Positions 35,790 to 47,430 of a stretch of DNA of 64,000 nucleotides are shown here, piece after piece. How positions within the stretch are numbered: the first letter of the stretch is position 1; each line of letters opens with the position of its first letter. The position numbers and the translations under genes are program-made. The notes below the pieces were generated by a model, which saw only the letters and a list, made by a program, of their open reading frames with translations, was not told the origin of the DNA and did not search any database. The DNA comes from Camelus bactrianus (Eukaryota; Chordata; Mammalia; Artiodactyla; Camelidae): NCBI RefSeq assembly GCF_048773025.1, contig NC_133562.1, forward strand, positions 22,735,001 through 22,799,000, read 5' to 3'.

Positions 35790-38700
35790 CTTTTTAAAAA
35801 ATTATTTTTGTTTTTATTTATTTGTGGGGGGGAGAAAATTCGGTTTATTTATTTATTTTAACAGAGGGAGTAGGGATTGACCACAGGACCTCCCGCATGC
35901 TAATGCTAAGTTTAGCACTCTACCACTGCCCCCCATTCTTTTTATTTATATTTTGTTGAAGTTTAGTTGATTTACAATGTCGTGTTAATTTCTGGTGTAC
36001 AGCATAGTGTTTTAGCTATACTTTTTTTAAATATTCTTTTTCATTATAGGTTATTAAAAATATTGAATATAGTTCCCTGTGCTATACAGTTAGGACCTTG
36101 ATGCTTAACTATTTTATATATATTAGTTTGTATCTGCTAATCCCAAACTGCTAATTTATCCCTCCCCCCATATAATGTTTGGTAACCATAAGCTTGTTTT
36201 CTATGTCTGCGAGTCTGTTTCTGTTTTGTAAATAAGTTCATTTGTATAATATTTTAGATTCCACATGTAAGTGATAGCACATAATATTTCTCTTTCTCTT
36301 TGTCTGACTTACTTCACTTAGTATGATAATCCCTAGGCCCATCCATGTTGCAGTAAATGGCACATTGCATTCTTTTTTATGGCTGAGTAGTATTTCATTC
36401 TATACATATACCACATCTTCAATATCCTTTCATATGTTGATGGACATTTAGGTTGTATCCATGTCTTGGCTGTTGTAAATACTGCTGCTATGAACACTGA
36501 GCTTTATGTATCTGTTTGAATTAGAGTTTTCCTCAGATATATGCCCAGGAGTGGGATTGCTGGATCATACAGTAACTCTATTTTTAGTTTTTTAAGGAAC
36601 TTCCGTACAGTTCTCCATAGTGACTGCAACAAATTACATTCTCACCAGCAGTGTAGGAGGGTTTCCTTTTCTCCACACCTTCTCCAGCCTTTATTGTTTG
36701 TTGACTATTTAATGAGGGCCACTCTGACTGGTGTGAGATGATATTTCATTGTAGTTTTGATTTGCATTTCTCTGATAATTAGTGATGTGGAGCATCTTTT
36801 CATGTGCCTATTGGCCATCTGAATGTCTTTGGAAAAGTCTATTGAGATCTTCTGCCATTTTTTTATTTTTTTTTTATTGTTGTTGTGGTCATTGAGTTGC
36901 ATGAGCTGTTTTTAGTTAAGCTCTTGTCAGTTGCATTGCTTGCAAATATCTCCTCCCAGTACATAGGTTGTCTTTTCATTTTGTTTATAGTTTTCTTGGC
37001 TGTGTAATAGCTTGTAAGATAGACTAGGTCCCATTTGTGTATTTGTGTTTATATTTCTATTACCTTGGGAGACTGACCTAGGAAAATATTGGTATAATTT
37101 ATGTCAGAGAATGTTTTGCCTATGTTCTTTTCTAGACATTTCTTGATGTCCTGTATTATATTTAAGCCTTTAAGTCATTTTGAGTTTATTTTTGTGTATG
37201 CTATGAGGGAGTGTTCCAACTTCATTGATTTACATGCAGCTGTCCATCTTCCCCAACACCACTTGCAGAAGAAGGTGTCTTTTCTGCATTGTATATTCTT
37301 ACCCCCTTTGCCAAAGATTAATTGACCAGAGATTTGTAGGTTTAATTCTGGGCTCTCTGTTCAATTCCATTGATCCATTTGTCTGTTTTTGTGAGAATAT
37401 CATGCTGTTTTGATTAGTGTAGTATTGGCTGAAGGCTGGGAGAATTATTCCTTTAGCTTTGTGCTTTTTGTATTATGACTGAGTTCTCTTCTTTTTAATT
37501 CTTGTGAACTCATTGTATGTTTCTGACTTCTTCTGGCCTGCAACCTGTAGAGAAATCAGCTGACAGCTTTATGGGAGTTCCCTTCATACTAACTATGTTT
37601 TTCTCTTCCTGCCTTTAGAATCCTCTCTTTAAATTTTGCCATTTTAATTATATCTCTTAGTGTAGGTTTCATTGGGTTCTTCTTGTTTAGGACCCTCTGT
37701 GCTTCCTGTACCTGGATATCTGTTTCCTTCTTTAGGTTTGGAAAGATTTCGGTCTTGATTTCTTCAAATACTGTTTCCATCCCCTTTTCTCTTTCTTCTC
37801 CTTCTGGGATTCCTATCATGCCAAGATTGGCACGCTTTGCATTATCACATAGGTCTCCTCTATTGCTTTTATTTTTTTTTAATTTGTCTTTCTGCTAATA
37901 AGGTGATTCCCATCATTCATTTTTCCAGATCACTCATTCCTTCTTCTGCACTATTTAGTCTGCTATTTATTGCCTTTTGGTCAATTTTCATCTCGGCAAA
38001 TGAGTTTCATAATTTTAATCGGCTCCTCTTTAGTTTCTAGTTTCTTATTACAGTAATCTGCTTTTCTGTTGAGAACCCTTTTTTAATTCCTTTAGTATTT
38101 TTGTTACCTTCTTTTTAAACTTGGAATTTGGTACACTAGAGGGTTCTGTTTCATTGCTCCTTTACAAAGTTTCTCTTGTTCTTTTATTTGGGAGTTGTCC
38201 TCTGCTTCTTCATTGTACTTATGTTATTCTGACTCTATGAATTTAGGAGTAACAATTATCTACGCCCTCTTGAAGGGGTGTTTTTACATCAGAGACTCCC
38301 TGTGTAGCCTGTGTGGGTTTAATTCTTTTTGTGAGAGCTGTTTTTAGCATAGATGCCTATCACCTCATCCCTCCATGTGTGCTGACCACTCTCCCCTTGA
38401 TAGAGGCGGTGATTCATGTGGTGACCAAAGCCAATACTGAATGTTGACCAAGGCCTCCTCTTTTCTCTCTCATTTTCACAGCCTTGTCAGATGCCAGGTC
38501 TGCTCCCAAGTTGTTGGTGCAGAAGCCCTCAGATTAGTTTCTGAGCTGTGGTGTGAGGTAGGCCCAACAGGAGCACTTCTGCTGGGAGAGGAGCAACTGA
38601 GTATTGCTCTGCAGGAACTGTTGACTGTGAAGTGTGCTTGTGGTGTTTCCTGTCACCCATTGTGTGTGGTCACGAAGTACACGGTTGCTTCTGCTGCCCT

Positions 38701-39769
38701 CAGCCCCACCTCAGCCACAGGGATGCAGGCCATTTGCCCAGAAGTCCCTCAGGTGCTGTGCTCACAAAGACATAAGTGCTGATCCCTAAAGTCAGGCTCC
38801 TGGACCTGCCATGGGAGTTAAGGACTCAGCTCAGGCCCCAGCCCTGCCTCTGCACACATGCTTCCACAACCACTAACGCTGGACCCCAGCCAGCCATGGA
38901 GGCACCAGCATTTCACACAGATGTCCTGAAGGTGCGAAGCTTACAAAGGCACTGGTGGCATAAACCTGCTGATGTCTCAGAACACAGCTCAAATTTCAGC
39001 CCTGTTTCTGAAATTGTGTGGCTCCTGGGGATCGGCTCAGATTTCGGCCCGCCTCTGAGTGAGGGGCAACCCACTGGCCCGTGCGCTCCCAGATCTCACA
39101 CAGAGGCTGCACCACCATTGCTGTGAGCATGCAGAGAATGAGGCTGCTACAAGGGGCCCTGCCTGTCCCTTCACACAAGAGTTAACAATGGGGCTTTTAT
39201 GGCAGACCTGGGCTCCATTGCGCACAGTCCCAGTTGTGGTCTGAGCTGCACTCCAGCCCCTTCAGGTTGTCTTTGCTCTGTCAGCCCAGTCCTCTTCCAT
39301 GGTCTGTTTGCTAAAGTCTGCCTTCCAGCCTCCATGCATACCCGTGGACTAGTGTCTGGGGCTGGGCAATGCAGAGAGATGGCAAAGTCTGTCTGTGCTG
39401 GTCTCTCTGTTCTGCCTGTTGCAAGCCAGCTACTGCACTGTCCTCCCAGCCTCTGAAGCTGCCTCTCTGTCCCAGCTGATCTCCCAGCCATTGAAGGGGG
39501 TTCTCAATGTGAGGGAACTTTTTCTGATTTATAGCTTCCTCCCAGAGGTGTACATTCCATACATCCCATCCTGATTCTTTTTTTTTTTTTTTTTTTGCCC
39601 TATCCAGTTATGTGGTAATATTTCTTGTGGCTTTGATTGTGTGAGATATTTTCCAGAGTTCAGTAGGCATTCTTGAGAATTGTTCCACCTGTAGATGTAT
39701 TTTCAATGTGTTTGTGGGGGGAGGTGAGCTCCACATCCTTCTACTCCACCATCTTGATCTCTGACCCCT
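35790..39769 (-). mobile_element. Internally deleted L1 with 5' and 3' ends (element D)
   Basis: In minus sense the 5' end ('gatcaagatggtggagtag') starts at about 39,766, the 5' UTR runs to about 38,300, and ORF1 remnants lie at about 37,530-38,300 (the 37,589-37,819 peptide has EIKTEIFPNLKKETDIQVQEAQ). The sequence then jumps to late ORF2 (about 37,470 down to 36,290) and 3' UTR (to about 35,940). Flanks GTATTCCCACT (35,779-35,789) and GTAATCCCACT (39,770-39,780) agree at 10 of 11 bases and mark one insertion. A camelid SINE sits in its A-rich tail. The open frames at 38,441-39,491 are 5' UTR. Confidence 0.8.
35840..35934 (-). repeat. Camelid tRNA-Ala-type SINE
   Basis: In minus sense: 'cagtggtagagtgc', a diverged middle with 'agcatgcgggaggtcctg', the B-box region 'ggtcaatccc', then an A-rich tail of repeated TAAA ending at about 35,840. 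This matches the tRNA-Ala-derived SINE of camelids, with a few bases of the A-box region missing. It sits at the 3' end of L1 element D, a favoured landing place. It is the main clue to the organism. Confidence 0.8.
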
Positions 39770-40011
39770 GTAATCCCACTTTTCTATAGCATTTTACAAA
39801 ATGTTTCAGTTGGAAAGAATCTCCATCTCATGTAGTTGTGCATAATGTTTTGTCTGAATTTCTTATGATAATATCCCCTTCAACCATAGCCTTATCTACA
39901 CAAGTTGTTATCTCTGTTAAATGATGTAGCCTCTTAAAGTCTACTTCCTTGATATTGGAAGATGCTCAAAAAATATTTCCTGATGGAGTCCATGATACAA
40001 AGCACAATCAA

Positions 40012-40166
40012 AGCAGGATTTCTCAAACTTTAGGGTGCATAACAATTACCTAGAGAGATTTTTAAAACACAGATTGCTGAGCCCCACACAAGAGATTCAA
40101 ATTCAGTAGTTCTAGGGCGGGCTACGATGATGTTGATACTGCAGGTCTACAAGCCACTGAGTAAAC
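40012..40166 (+). repeat. MER5A-type hAT-Charlie element
   Basis: 'tctcaaactttagggtgc', 'acctagagagatttttaaaac', 'cacagattgctgagcccc' and 'gattcaaattcagtagttc' follow the MER5A order from its left end. It is a non-autonomous, mammalian-wide DNA transposon. Confidence 0.75.
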
Positions 40167-40169
40167 CCC

Positions 40170-40170
<1 letters not shown>

Positions 40171-40219
<49 letters not shown>
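40171..40219 (+). repeat. CA microsatellite
   Basis: About 24 uninterrupted AC units. A run this long and pure is usually polymorphic in length. Confidence 0.95.
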
Positions 40220-40221
<2 letters not shown>

Positions 40222-42439
40222 CTAATCTTTGATGGTAGGGTTTGCTTCATAACAGTTTTCTTGAGCAGAAGGATATATACTGTAGGCTAGGACTAGCCCC
40301 ATCTGAGCAAGAAATTATTTGGGGAATAATGACTGTAAACCAAAGCATTTTGTGGAAGAAATAAAACATTGGACTATCGTTTGTAATGTGGTGTTCTCTG
40401 GGGAGTGTATAGGAGCACATAATACTTTTCTCTTTACACATGTAGGGGAGGCAAAATTTAGGGGCTTTCATTTGGCCAGAGAATTAAACTGATATGAAAC
40501 ATATTTATAAGATAAAAATGTATGTAAGTTTTGTATGACACGGGAGCCCTCATAAGGAAATGCAGATCCAATGACATGCCAAAACCTAAATGCTTTTATA
40601 TTAAATTGAACAAAGAGATGCAACTGTGGAAGAGTAACTTAACTATGAGGGGAGGCTAAGCGAAGATAAGAGTTATTTTAATAAGGCCTATTTGTACAGA
40701 ATTCTCTCAGCTATGACTCCTCATAGAAGGATGTTTCTTTTGTCTTTCTCATCGGAGATTTTATCTCCAGTGTTTAGGAAGAAAGGGGAAGACCCTTAGA
40801 ATACTTTTGTCACATCAGCTGTTTTTCAAGTGTCTTTAGCTTAAAATAATACTGATGCCAGAATGGTATATTGTGGGAGGTATACTCTGCCACCTGCCAC
40901 ACACTTGTTACCGTAACAATTCTTCACCATTGCCATGCATGCCCCTTTCCAGTCTGAGCCTGTCCGAAGGATAATGCACTATGCTAATTCTGAAGTATAG
41001 TACAGCAAATGAGAAGTTACATCTTATCATATAACAGAAAATAAACCTAAAATGTGAAAAAGAATATGGGAAAAAAAGGATGGATCACACATACAGAAAT
41101 GCATTGAATAATTGAATAGATGTATATCCAGTTCTCGCATAAATTCTCAGAAAGTTGATCTTCATGATAAGTGGGCTGAAATTTTCAAGGGATGCTCTGA
41201 TTAAAAAAGCAAGGAGAACTGATGTCAGAGTGACCGGAAGTAACACAAGGGTCAAATGGATCTCTCAGACTTGCAATAACCATTGTCTAGTCATTGGTTA
41301 AATTCAGGAAGGAAAGAAGCGAGAAGTTCCTTTTCCTCACAGATGCCGTGGATACTGGAACATGATGAAGAGGTAGTGGGCAAAGGAGTAAATGACCTAG
41401 GAGGCCATATACTGTTGGTAAGGGCTGTGTGTGCATTTACTCCAACAGCCCTTTAGCATTTACATTGACAGCCCTTAATAAATGGGGTGCTCTCGACTCT
41501 AACAAGTGGAGACACTGTGATCATGTTGCGCGTGGCCAGAACATGTTTCATCGGTATTACAAGGTTCATTGCATTTATATGTTCAATAGCTTGTTATAAC
41601 TGAAATATTTTAAGTTTTAATTGGGTGGGCAAATTCTTACTTGCTGTTGCTTGCCATCTTTGGTAATTAATATAGCTTATGAATATCTTTTAGACGGGTT
41701 TGGGATGGCAATTTCCATTTCTGATAGGATAGTTCTGGATAAAGGTTATGTGGCAATTAGTGTTGGTGTTACCCACTCTTGTTTTTATACTTGTCAGAAG
41801 AGAACAGAAACTCCTGGCTCTTTCATGGAGTAAAATGCAGTGGTGCCTGACAAAGGAACAAGCTTTAGTCCTTCAGTTTATGGTGGCAATCTTCTGTGGT
41901 CTGGCCCCTTTGTAGAAGGCAATAAAATTGGAGGCAAAAGCCTGTTTACCCTGGGTTCTTACTGGCTTGGGAATGTGGGCAGGGCTGGTCTCACATTCTC
42001 ACATATAAATAGATTATGAAAAACAACGCAAGGTTAGAGCTGGTAGAGAGCCCAAGCTTTGGTCAAAGAAAAAGGAAGAGAGGCAAAATTCTCCATGGTG
42101 AGAGCAATGTAGTCAACTTGGGTTAATTGCGCAGCAGAAAATCCTTGCAACCCTGTTAGAATTTTCTTAGGTTGTTGCAGGGAAGTAGTACAATGAAAAT
42201 TATATAATGAATAAAGGAAACCTTAAAATATCTATGAGTTGGCAGGACAAGGCAACACTGCTTTTGGAAAAATACAGTGGAGGAAAAGACTTTCTTCTAT
42301 TCGGCAAAATTATCAGCTTGCCTTGGAAAAAGAATTAAGGTGGAACAATTTCCACTGAGATTAAGTAAGAAACCAAGGAAGGTATTTCATGCTGCTGCTT
42401 TTATCACGGCCACCAGTGGACCCTGGATTTTATGATAGT

Positions 42440-42740
42440 TACATGTTCAATTTATTTTAAAAACTGCCCAACTGTCTTCCAGATGATGTCCAAGTTTATA
42501 TTTTTAACTAAATATGCCTCAGTTTCACAGGATCCACACCAGCATTTGGTAGTGTTATGATTACTCATTTTGGTCATTCTGATGGCTGTATAGTGGTATC
42601 TTACTGCTGTGTTAAAATTCATTTACCTAACGGCTGATGTTGAAAATATTTTCCAGTGTATTTGCCAATCTGTATGTTCACTTTGGCGAAGTGTCTCTTC
42701 ATGGTTTTTGCCCACTTTCTAATTGGATTATTTCATTTGT
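42440..42740 (-). repeat. Old L1 ORF2 3' part (antisense), left piece
   Basis: The plus strand reads as the reverse of the old L1 ORF2 end ('ttttggtcattctgatggc', 'gtttttgcccactttctaattgg'). It joins the block at 43,512 once the nested L1 is removed. Confidence 0.65.
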
Positions 42741-42758
42741 TTTCTACTATTGAGTTTT

Positions 42759-43493
42759 TTTTAAACATTTTTTATTGATTTATAATCATTTTACAATGTT
42801 GTGTCAAATTCCAGTGTAGAGCACAATTTTTCAGTTATACATGAACATATATACATTCATTGTCACATTTTTTTCTCTGTGAGCTGCCATAAGATCTTGT
42901 ATATATTTCCCTGTGCTATACAGTATAATCTTGTTTATCTAGTCTACAATTTTGAAATCCCAGTCTATCTCTTCCCACCCCCCACCCCGTTGGCAACCAC
43001 AAGTCTGTATTCTATGCCTGTGAGTCTATTTCTGTTTTGTATTTATGCTTTGTTTTTTTGTTTGTTCTTTTAGATTCCACATATGAGCGATCTCATATGG
43101 TATTTTTCTTTCTCTTTCTGGCTTACTTCACTTAGAATGACATTCTCCAGGAGCATCCATGTTGCTGCAAATGGTGTTGTGTTGTTGAGTTTTGTGGCTG
43201 AGTAGTATTTCATTGTATAAATATACCACATCTTCTTTATCCAGTCATCTATTGATGGACATTTAGGCTGTTTCCACGTCTTGGCTATGGTAAATAGTGC
43301 TGCTATGAACATTGGGGTGCACATGTCATCCTGAAGTAGGGTTCCTTCTGGATATAGGCCCAGGGGTGGGATTCCTGGATCATATGGTAAGTCTATTCCT
43401 AGTCTTTTGAGGAATCTTCCACAGTGGCTGCACCAAACTGCATTCCCACCAGCAGTGAAGGAGGGTTCCCTTTTCTCCACAGCCTCTCCAGCA
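42759..43493 (-). mobile_element. 5'-truncated young L1 nested in old L1, perfect 18-bp duplication
   Basis: In minus sense this is the ORF2 C-terminus (43,070-43,480 carries an uninterrupted 136-codon frame: RFLKRLGIDLPYDPGIPPLGLYPEG, then PKCPSIDDWIKKMWYIYTMKYYSATK) followed by 3' UTR and poly(A). TTTCTACTATTGAGTTTT occurs at 42,741-42,758 and at 43,494-43,511 without a mismatch. The intact frame and perfect duplication make it one of the youngest insertions here. Confidence 0.92.
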
Positions 43494-43511
43494 TTTCTAC
43501 TATTGAGTTTT

Positions 43512-44255
43512 GAGAGTTCTTTAAATATTCTAGATTTTAGTCCTTAGTTGGAGGTATGAATATTTGCCTTACTGGTTTATTGATTTATATGGTTAATGTA
43601 TTTGGCAGAGTGAAATTTTTTAATATTGATCAACTACAATTTACCAGTTTTTTTCCTCTTATAGATTGTGCTTTTGTTATCAAGTCTAAGAATTCTTTGC
43701 CCACTACATCAAAAAAATTCTCCTACTTATTTTTCTAAAAGTTTTATAGGTTTACATTTTACATTGATCCATTTTGAGTTACTGTTTGTATAAGATATGA
43801 GACTTATATCAAGATTTTTTTGTTTGTTAATAAATTTTGAATTTCTCTAGCACAATTTGCTGAAAAAGCTCTCTTTCCTCCACTGAATTGCTTTTGCCCT
43901 TCTGTCAAAAATCAGCTGCGTGTATTTGAGTCTACTTTCAGGTTGTGTCTTCTGTTTAACTGATACGTTTCTACCTATTTATTTGTCAAACTACACAGTT
44001 TTAATACCATAAGTGTGTTAAATGTTGTCACTTGCTTTTTCTACATAGATTGATATGATCTTGTAATTTCACTTCTCTAGCTTATTAATATGATAGATGC
44101 CAATACTTGATTTTCAAATATTGAACCACTCTTGCATGCCTGGAATAATCTTTAATTGGTCATGGTGTGGAATTCATTTTGCTAGTATTTTGATAAAGAT
44201 TTTTGCATCTATATTCATGAAAAATATTGCTTTTAAAATGACCGAAATGGTTTTT
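43512..44255 (-). repeat. Old L1 ORF2 (antisense), right piece
   Basis: This continues the old L1 of 42.44-42.74 kb in minus sense. The stretch 44,090-44,240 is the reverse complement of the reverse transcriptase region just after the catalytic motif. It is heavily diverged. Confidence 0.65.
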
Positions 44256-44261
44256 AACTAC

Positions 44262-45225
44262 TTTTTCTTCCACTTTTATTGAGCTGTATTGACATACTAC
44301 ACTATATGAGTATAAGGTGTACAACCTAGTAATTTGACTTGCCGCCATCATGAAATGATTACCACAGTAAGTTCACTGAATATCTATCATTTCATATAGA
44401 TACAAAATAAAAGAAATTTTTTTTTTAATTTCTTGGTGATGTGAACTCTGAGGATTTACTCTCTTAACATCTTTCGTATAACATACAGCAGTATTATAAG
44501 TCTGTTGCCTCCTGTATCCCTAGTGCTTACTTATAAGTAGAAGGTTGTGCATTTTGACCACCTTCATCACCATACAAAGATATTATATTATTATTGGCTT
44601 TATTTCTCAGTCTGCACATATCGTCCTCATGACATTTGTTTCTAACTGGAAATTTATACTGCTTAATTTCCATCATCTATTTCACTCATGCCCCCCACTC
44701 TCCTCCTCTCTGGCAGTATCATGTCTGTCCTCTGTATCTCTGAGTCTGTTTCTGTTTTATTATGTTTGTTCATTTGTTTTGTTTCTTAGATTCCACATGT
44801 AAGTGAAATTATATGGTATTTGTCTTAGCCTGTCTGACTTTTTCACTTAGTGTAGTACCCTTTAGGTCCATCCATGTTATCCCAAAATGTGTGTGCGTGT
44901 GCGTGTGTGCGTGTGTGTGTGTGTGTGTGTGTACACACGTGTCCCAGCTCTTTAGCCATTAATCTGTCCATGGGCACTTAAGTAGCTTCCTTATGTTATG
45001 AATAATGCTGTAATAAACATAGGTGTGCATATATCTTTTCTAATTTCTGTTTTTGTTTTCTTTGGAAAAACTCCCTAAACTGGAATTACTGGATTATATG
45101 GTAGATCTATTTTTCACTTTTAAGAAACCTCCATACTATTTCCGTAGTGGCCACACCAATTAAGATTCCCTTCAGCAACGCACGTGGGTTTCTTTACCCC
45201 CGCATCCTTGCCAACACTTGCTATT
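44262..45225 (-). repeat. Second old L1 3' end (antisense) with GT repeat
   Basis: In minus sense: ORF2 tail from about 45,220, a GT microsatellite at 44,889-44,932, the 'gattccacatgtaagtgaaa' reverse phrase near 44,790, and a 3' UTR ending at about 44,265. It is a different L1 copy from the ORF2 block to its left. Confidence 0.65.
44889..44932 (+). repeat. GT microsatellite
   Basis: GT units with a few GC interruptions, ending in a pure run of about ten GT, inside old L1 sequence. Confidence 0.9.
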
Positions 45226-45229
45226 TGTT

Positions 45230-46140
45230 GGTCTTTTTCTAGTTCCTGTAGATTCAAGGTTAAGTTGTTTGAGATTGTTCTTGTTTTCTGAGTTAGTACG
45301 TAATCACTATAAACTTTCCTCTTAAAACTGTTTCTGTTGTGTTCTATAGATTTTGGATCTTTGTGTTTCTGTTTCAGTTTTTTGTAGATTATTTTTTTAA
45401 TTTCCTCTTTGACTTCCTCAGTGACTCACTGATTGTTCACTAACACACTGTTTAGCCTCCGTGTAATTGTATTTTTTGCACTTTTGTTTTCCTTATAGTT
45501 TATTTCTAGGCTTATAGTGCTTTGGTCAGTGGATGCTTGATATAATGTCAATCTCTTAAATTTATTGCGACTTGTTTTGTGGACTAGTATGTGATAGTTT
45601 TGAGATATATCAAATACATACGTGAGAATGAGATACATATGTGAGACTGTTCTGAGTGCACTTGAAAAGAATATGTATTCTGCTGCTTTGGGGTGGAATG
45701 TTCTTTATATATTTATTAAGTTCACCCACGCGCATGTGTTATGAAGGCCAGTGTTTTCCAATTTATTCTATCTATTGGATAACCTCTCCATGAAGGTAAG
45801 TGGGGTGTTAAAGCCACCTGCTATTACTGAGTTATTGTCAATTTCTCTCTTTATGTCTGTTAATATTTGCTTTATATATTTAGGTGCTCCTTTGTTGGGT
45901 ACATAAATTTATAATTGTCATATCTTCTCGTTGGATCAATCCCTTGATCATTAGGTAATGTCCTTCTTTGTCTCTTGTTATAGTCTGCTTTAAAGTCCAT
46001 TTTGTGTGATATAAGTGTAGTTACTCAAGGTCTCTTCAGTTTCATTTGAATAGAATACCTTTTCCATCCTCTCACTTTCAGATCGGAAGTGAGTCTCTTT
46101 GATAATTTTTGTATTTCTAGTTGTGGACATTTCCTTTTTA
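45230..46140 (-). repeat. L1 ORF2 5' half (endonuclease to early RT), antisense
   Basis: The plus strand reads as the reverse complement of L1 ORF2 endonuclease-region sequence: 'ctttgttgggtacataaat', 'ccttgatcattaggtaatgtccttc' and 'ttttccatcctctcactttc' are landmarks. It is probably the ORF2 of element E, whose ORF1 and 5' UTR lie to its right. Confidence 0.7.
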
Positions 46141-46179
46141 CTTAGAGAAGTCGCTGTACTGTGCATTGTGAAGCTGTTT

Positions 46180-46262
46180 TGGTGGCACTAAACTCTTTCA
46201 GCTTTGCTTGTCTGTGTAACTCTTTGTCCCTCCTTTGCTTCTGGGTGATAACCGTGCTGGGT
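46180..46262 (-). repeat. L1 ORF1 C-terminal scrap, element E
   Basis: The plus strand 'ctgggtgataaccgtgctgggtaggg' corresponds to the reverse complement of the ORF1 C-terminal coding region, cut off by the next insertion. Confidence 0.55.
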
Positions 46263-46964
46263 AGGGAATTCTTTTTTTTTTTTTTTAACATTTTTTATTG
46301 ATTTATAATCACTTTACAATGTTGTGTCAAATTCCAGTGTTCAGCACAATGTTTCAGTCATTCATGGACATATACACACTCATTGGCACATTTTTTTTCT
46401 CTGTGAGTTATCATAACATTTTGTGTATATTTCCCTGTGCTCTACAGTGTAGTCTATTCTACAATTTTGAAATCCCAGTCTATCCCTTCCCACCCTCCAC
46501 CCCCCTGGTAACCACAAGTCTGTATTCTCTGTCTATGAGTCTATTTCTGTCCTGTATTTACGCTTTGTTTTTGTTTGTTTGTTTGTTTGTTTTTGTTTTT
46601 GTTTTTTAGATTCCACATATGAGCGATCTCATATGGTATTTTTCTTTCTCTTTCTGGCTTACTTCACTTAGAATGACATTCTCCAGGAGCATCCATGTTG
46701 CTGCAAATGGCATTATGTTGTCGGTTTTTATGGCTGAGTAGTATTCCATTGTATAAATACACTGCAACTTCTTTATCCAGTCATTTGTCGATGGACATTT
46801 AGGTTGTTTGCATGTCTGGCTATTGTAAATAGTGCTGCTATGAACATTGGGGTGCAGGTGTCTCTTTGAATTAGGGTTCCTTCTGGATATATGCCCAGGA
46901 GTGGAATTGCTGGGTCATTGCAGTCATTGTGGAAAACAGTATGGAGATTCCTCAAAAGACAAAT
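46263..46964 (-). mobile_element. Young L1 3' end with a 5' inversion (twin priming)
   Basis: The stretch 46,263-46,918 is a minus-sense L1 ORF2 tail, 3' UTR and long poly(A) (T run at 46,270-46,287). The last piece, 46,919-46,964 ('tgcagtcattgtggaaaac', 'agtatggagattcctc'), is L1 ORF2 in the opposite, plus, orientation and normally lies a few tens of bases upstream of the breakpoint. This is the known signature of twin-primed L1 insertion. It lies in L1 ORF1, and part of the target ORF1 is missing. Confidence 0.8.
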
Positions 46965-47430
46965 GCTAGTGCTCTTGATGTTGTCTCAGAGATCACTTAA
47001 ACTGTCCTCATTTTTAAGAATTCTTTATTCTTTTTCATATTCAGCTTGGGTGATTTCCACTACTCCGTATTCCACTTTTCTGATCCATTCCTCTGTATCG
47101 TCAAATCTACTGTGGATTCCTTTTAGTTTATGTATTGACTTATTTATGCATTTATGTATTTATTTATTTGTTAAATTTTAGTATTATATTTTTTAGTTCT
47201 GCATGGTTCTTCATATTATTTAACTCTTGTTAAACTTATGTTTATCCATCCTTCTCCCAAGTTCATTGAGCATCTTTATGATCATCACACTGAGCTCTGT
47301 ACTGAGTAGATTGCTTATCTTTACTAAGTAGATTGTGCTAATTAGTCATTCTTTAGGCACTTTATCCTATTTCTTCATTTGGAACATACTTCTTTGTTAT
47401 CTCATTCTGTCTAATTCTCTGTGTTTATTT
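46965..47430 (-). repeat. L1 ORF1 N-terminal part, element E (antisense)
   Basis: In minus sense this is the ORF1 start and coiled-coil region, in line with the 5' UTR to its right. Plus-strand cues are 'ttgatgttgtctcagagatc' and 'gatccattcctctgtatcg'. It is broken in all frames. Confidence 0.65.

Larger units (their letters stand above)
39775..42435. other. Mostly unassigned sequence around a MER5A and a CA repeat
   Basis: Apart from the MER5A and the CA microsatellite listed separately, I see no gene and no named repeat. The frame at 41,621-41,833 (+, 70 codons) matches nothing known to me. Confidence 0.4.

Noticed and set aside
35840-35934. A tRNA-Ala gene
   Set aside because: The tRNA-like part is degenerate, with part of the A-box region lost and no full cloverleaf, and it ends in a TAAA-repeat tail. 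It is a SINE.
38441-39491. Cluster of long open frames on both strands, apparently a gene
   Set aside because: They lie in the GC-rich 5' UTR of L1 element D. Few stops are expected from composition, the peptides have no domain, and both strands are open alike.
40141-40230. CRISPR-like or satellite array
   Set aside because: It is a plain dinucleotide run. No spaced direct repeats exist in the window, and the sequence is mammalian.
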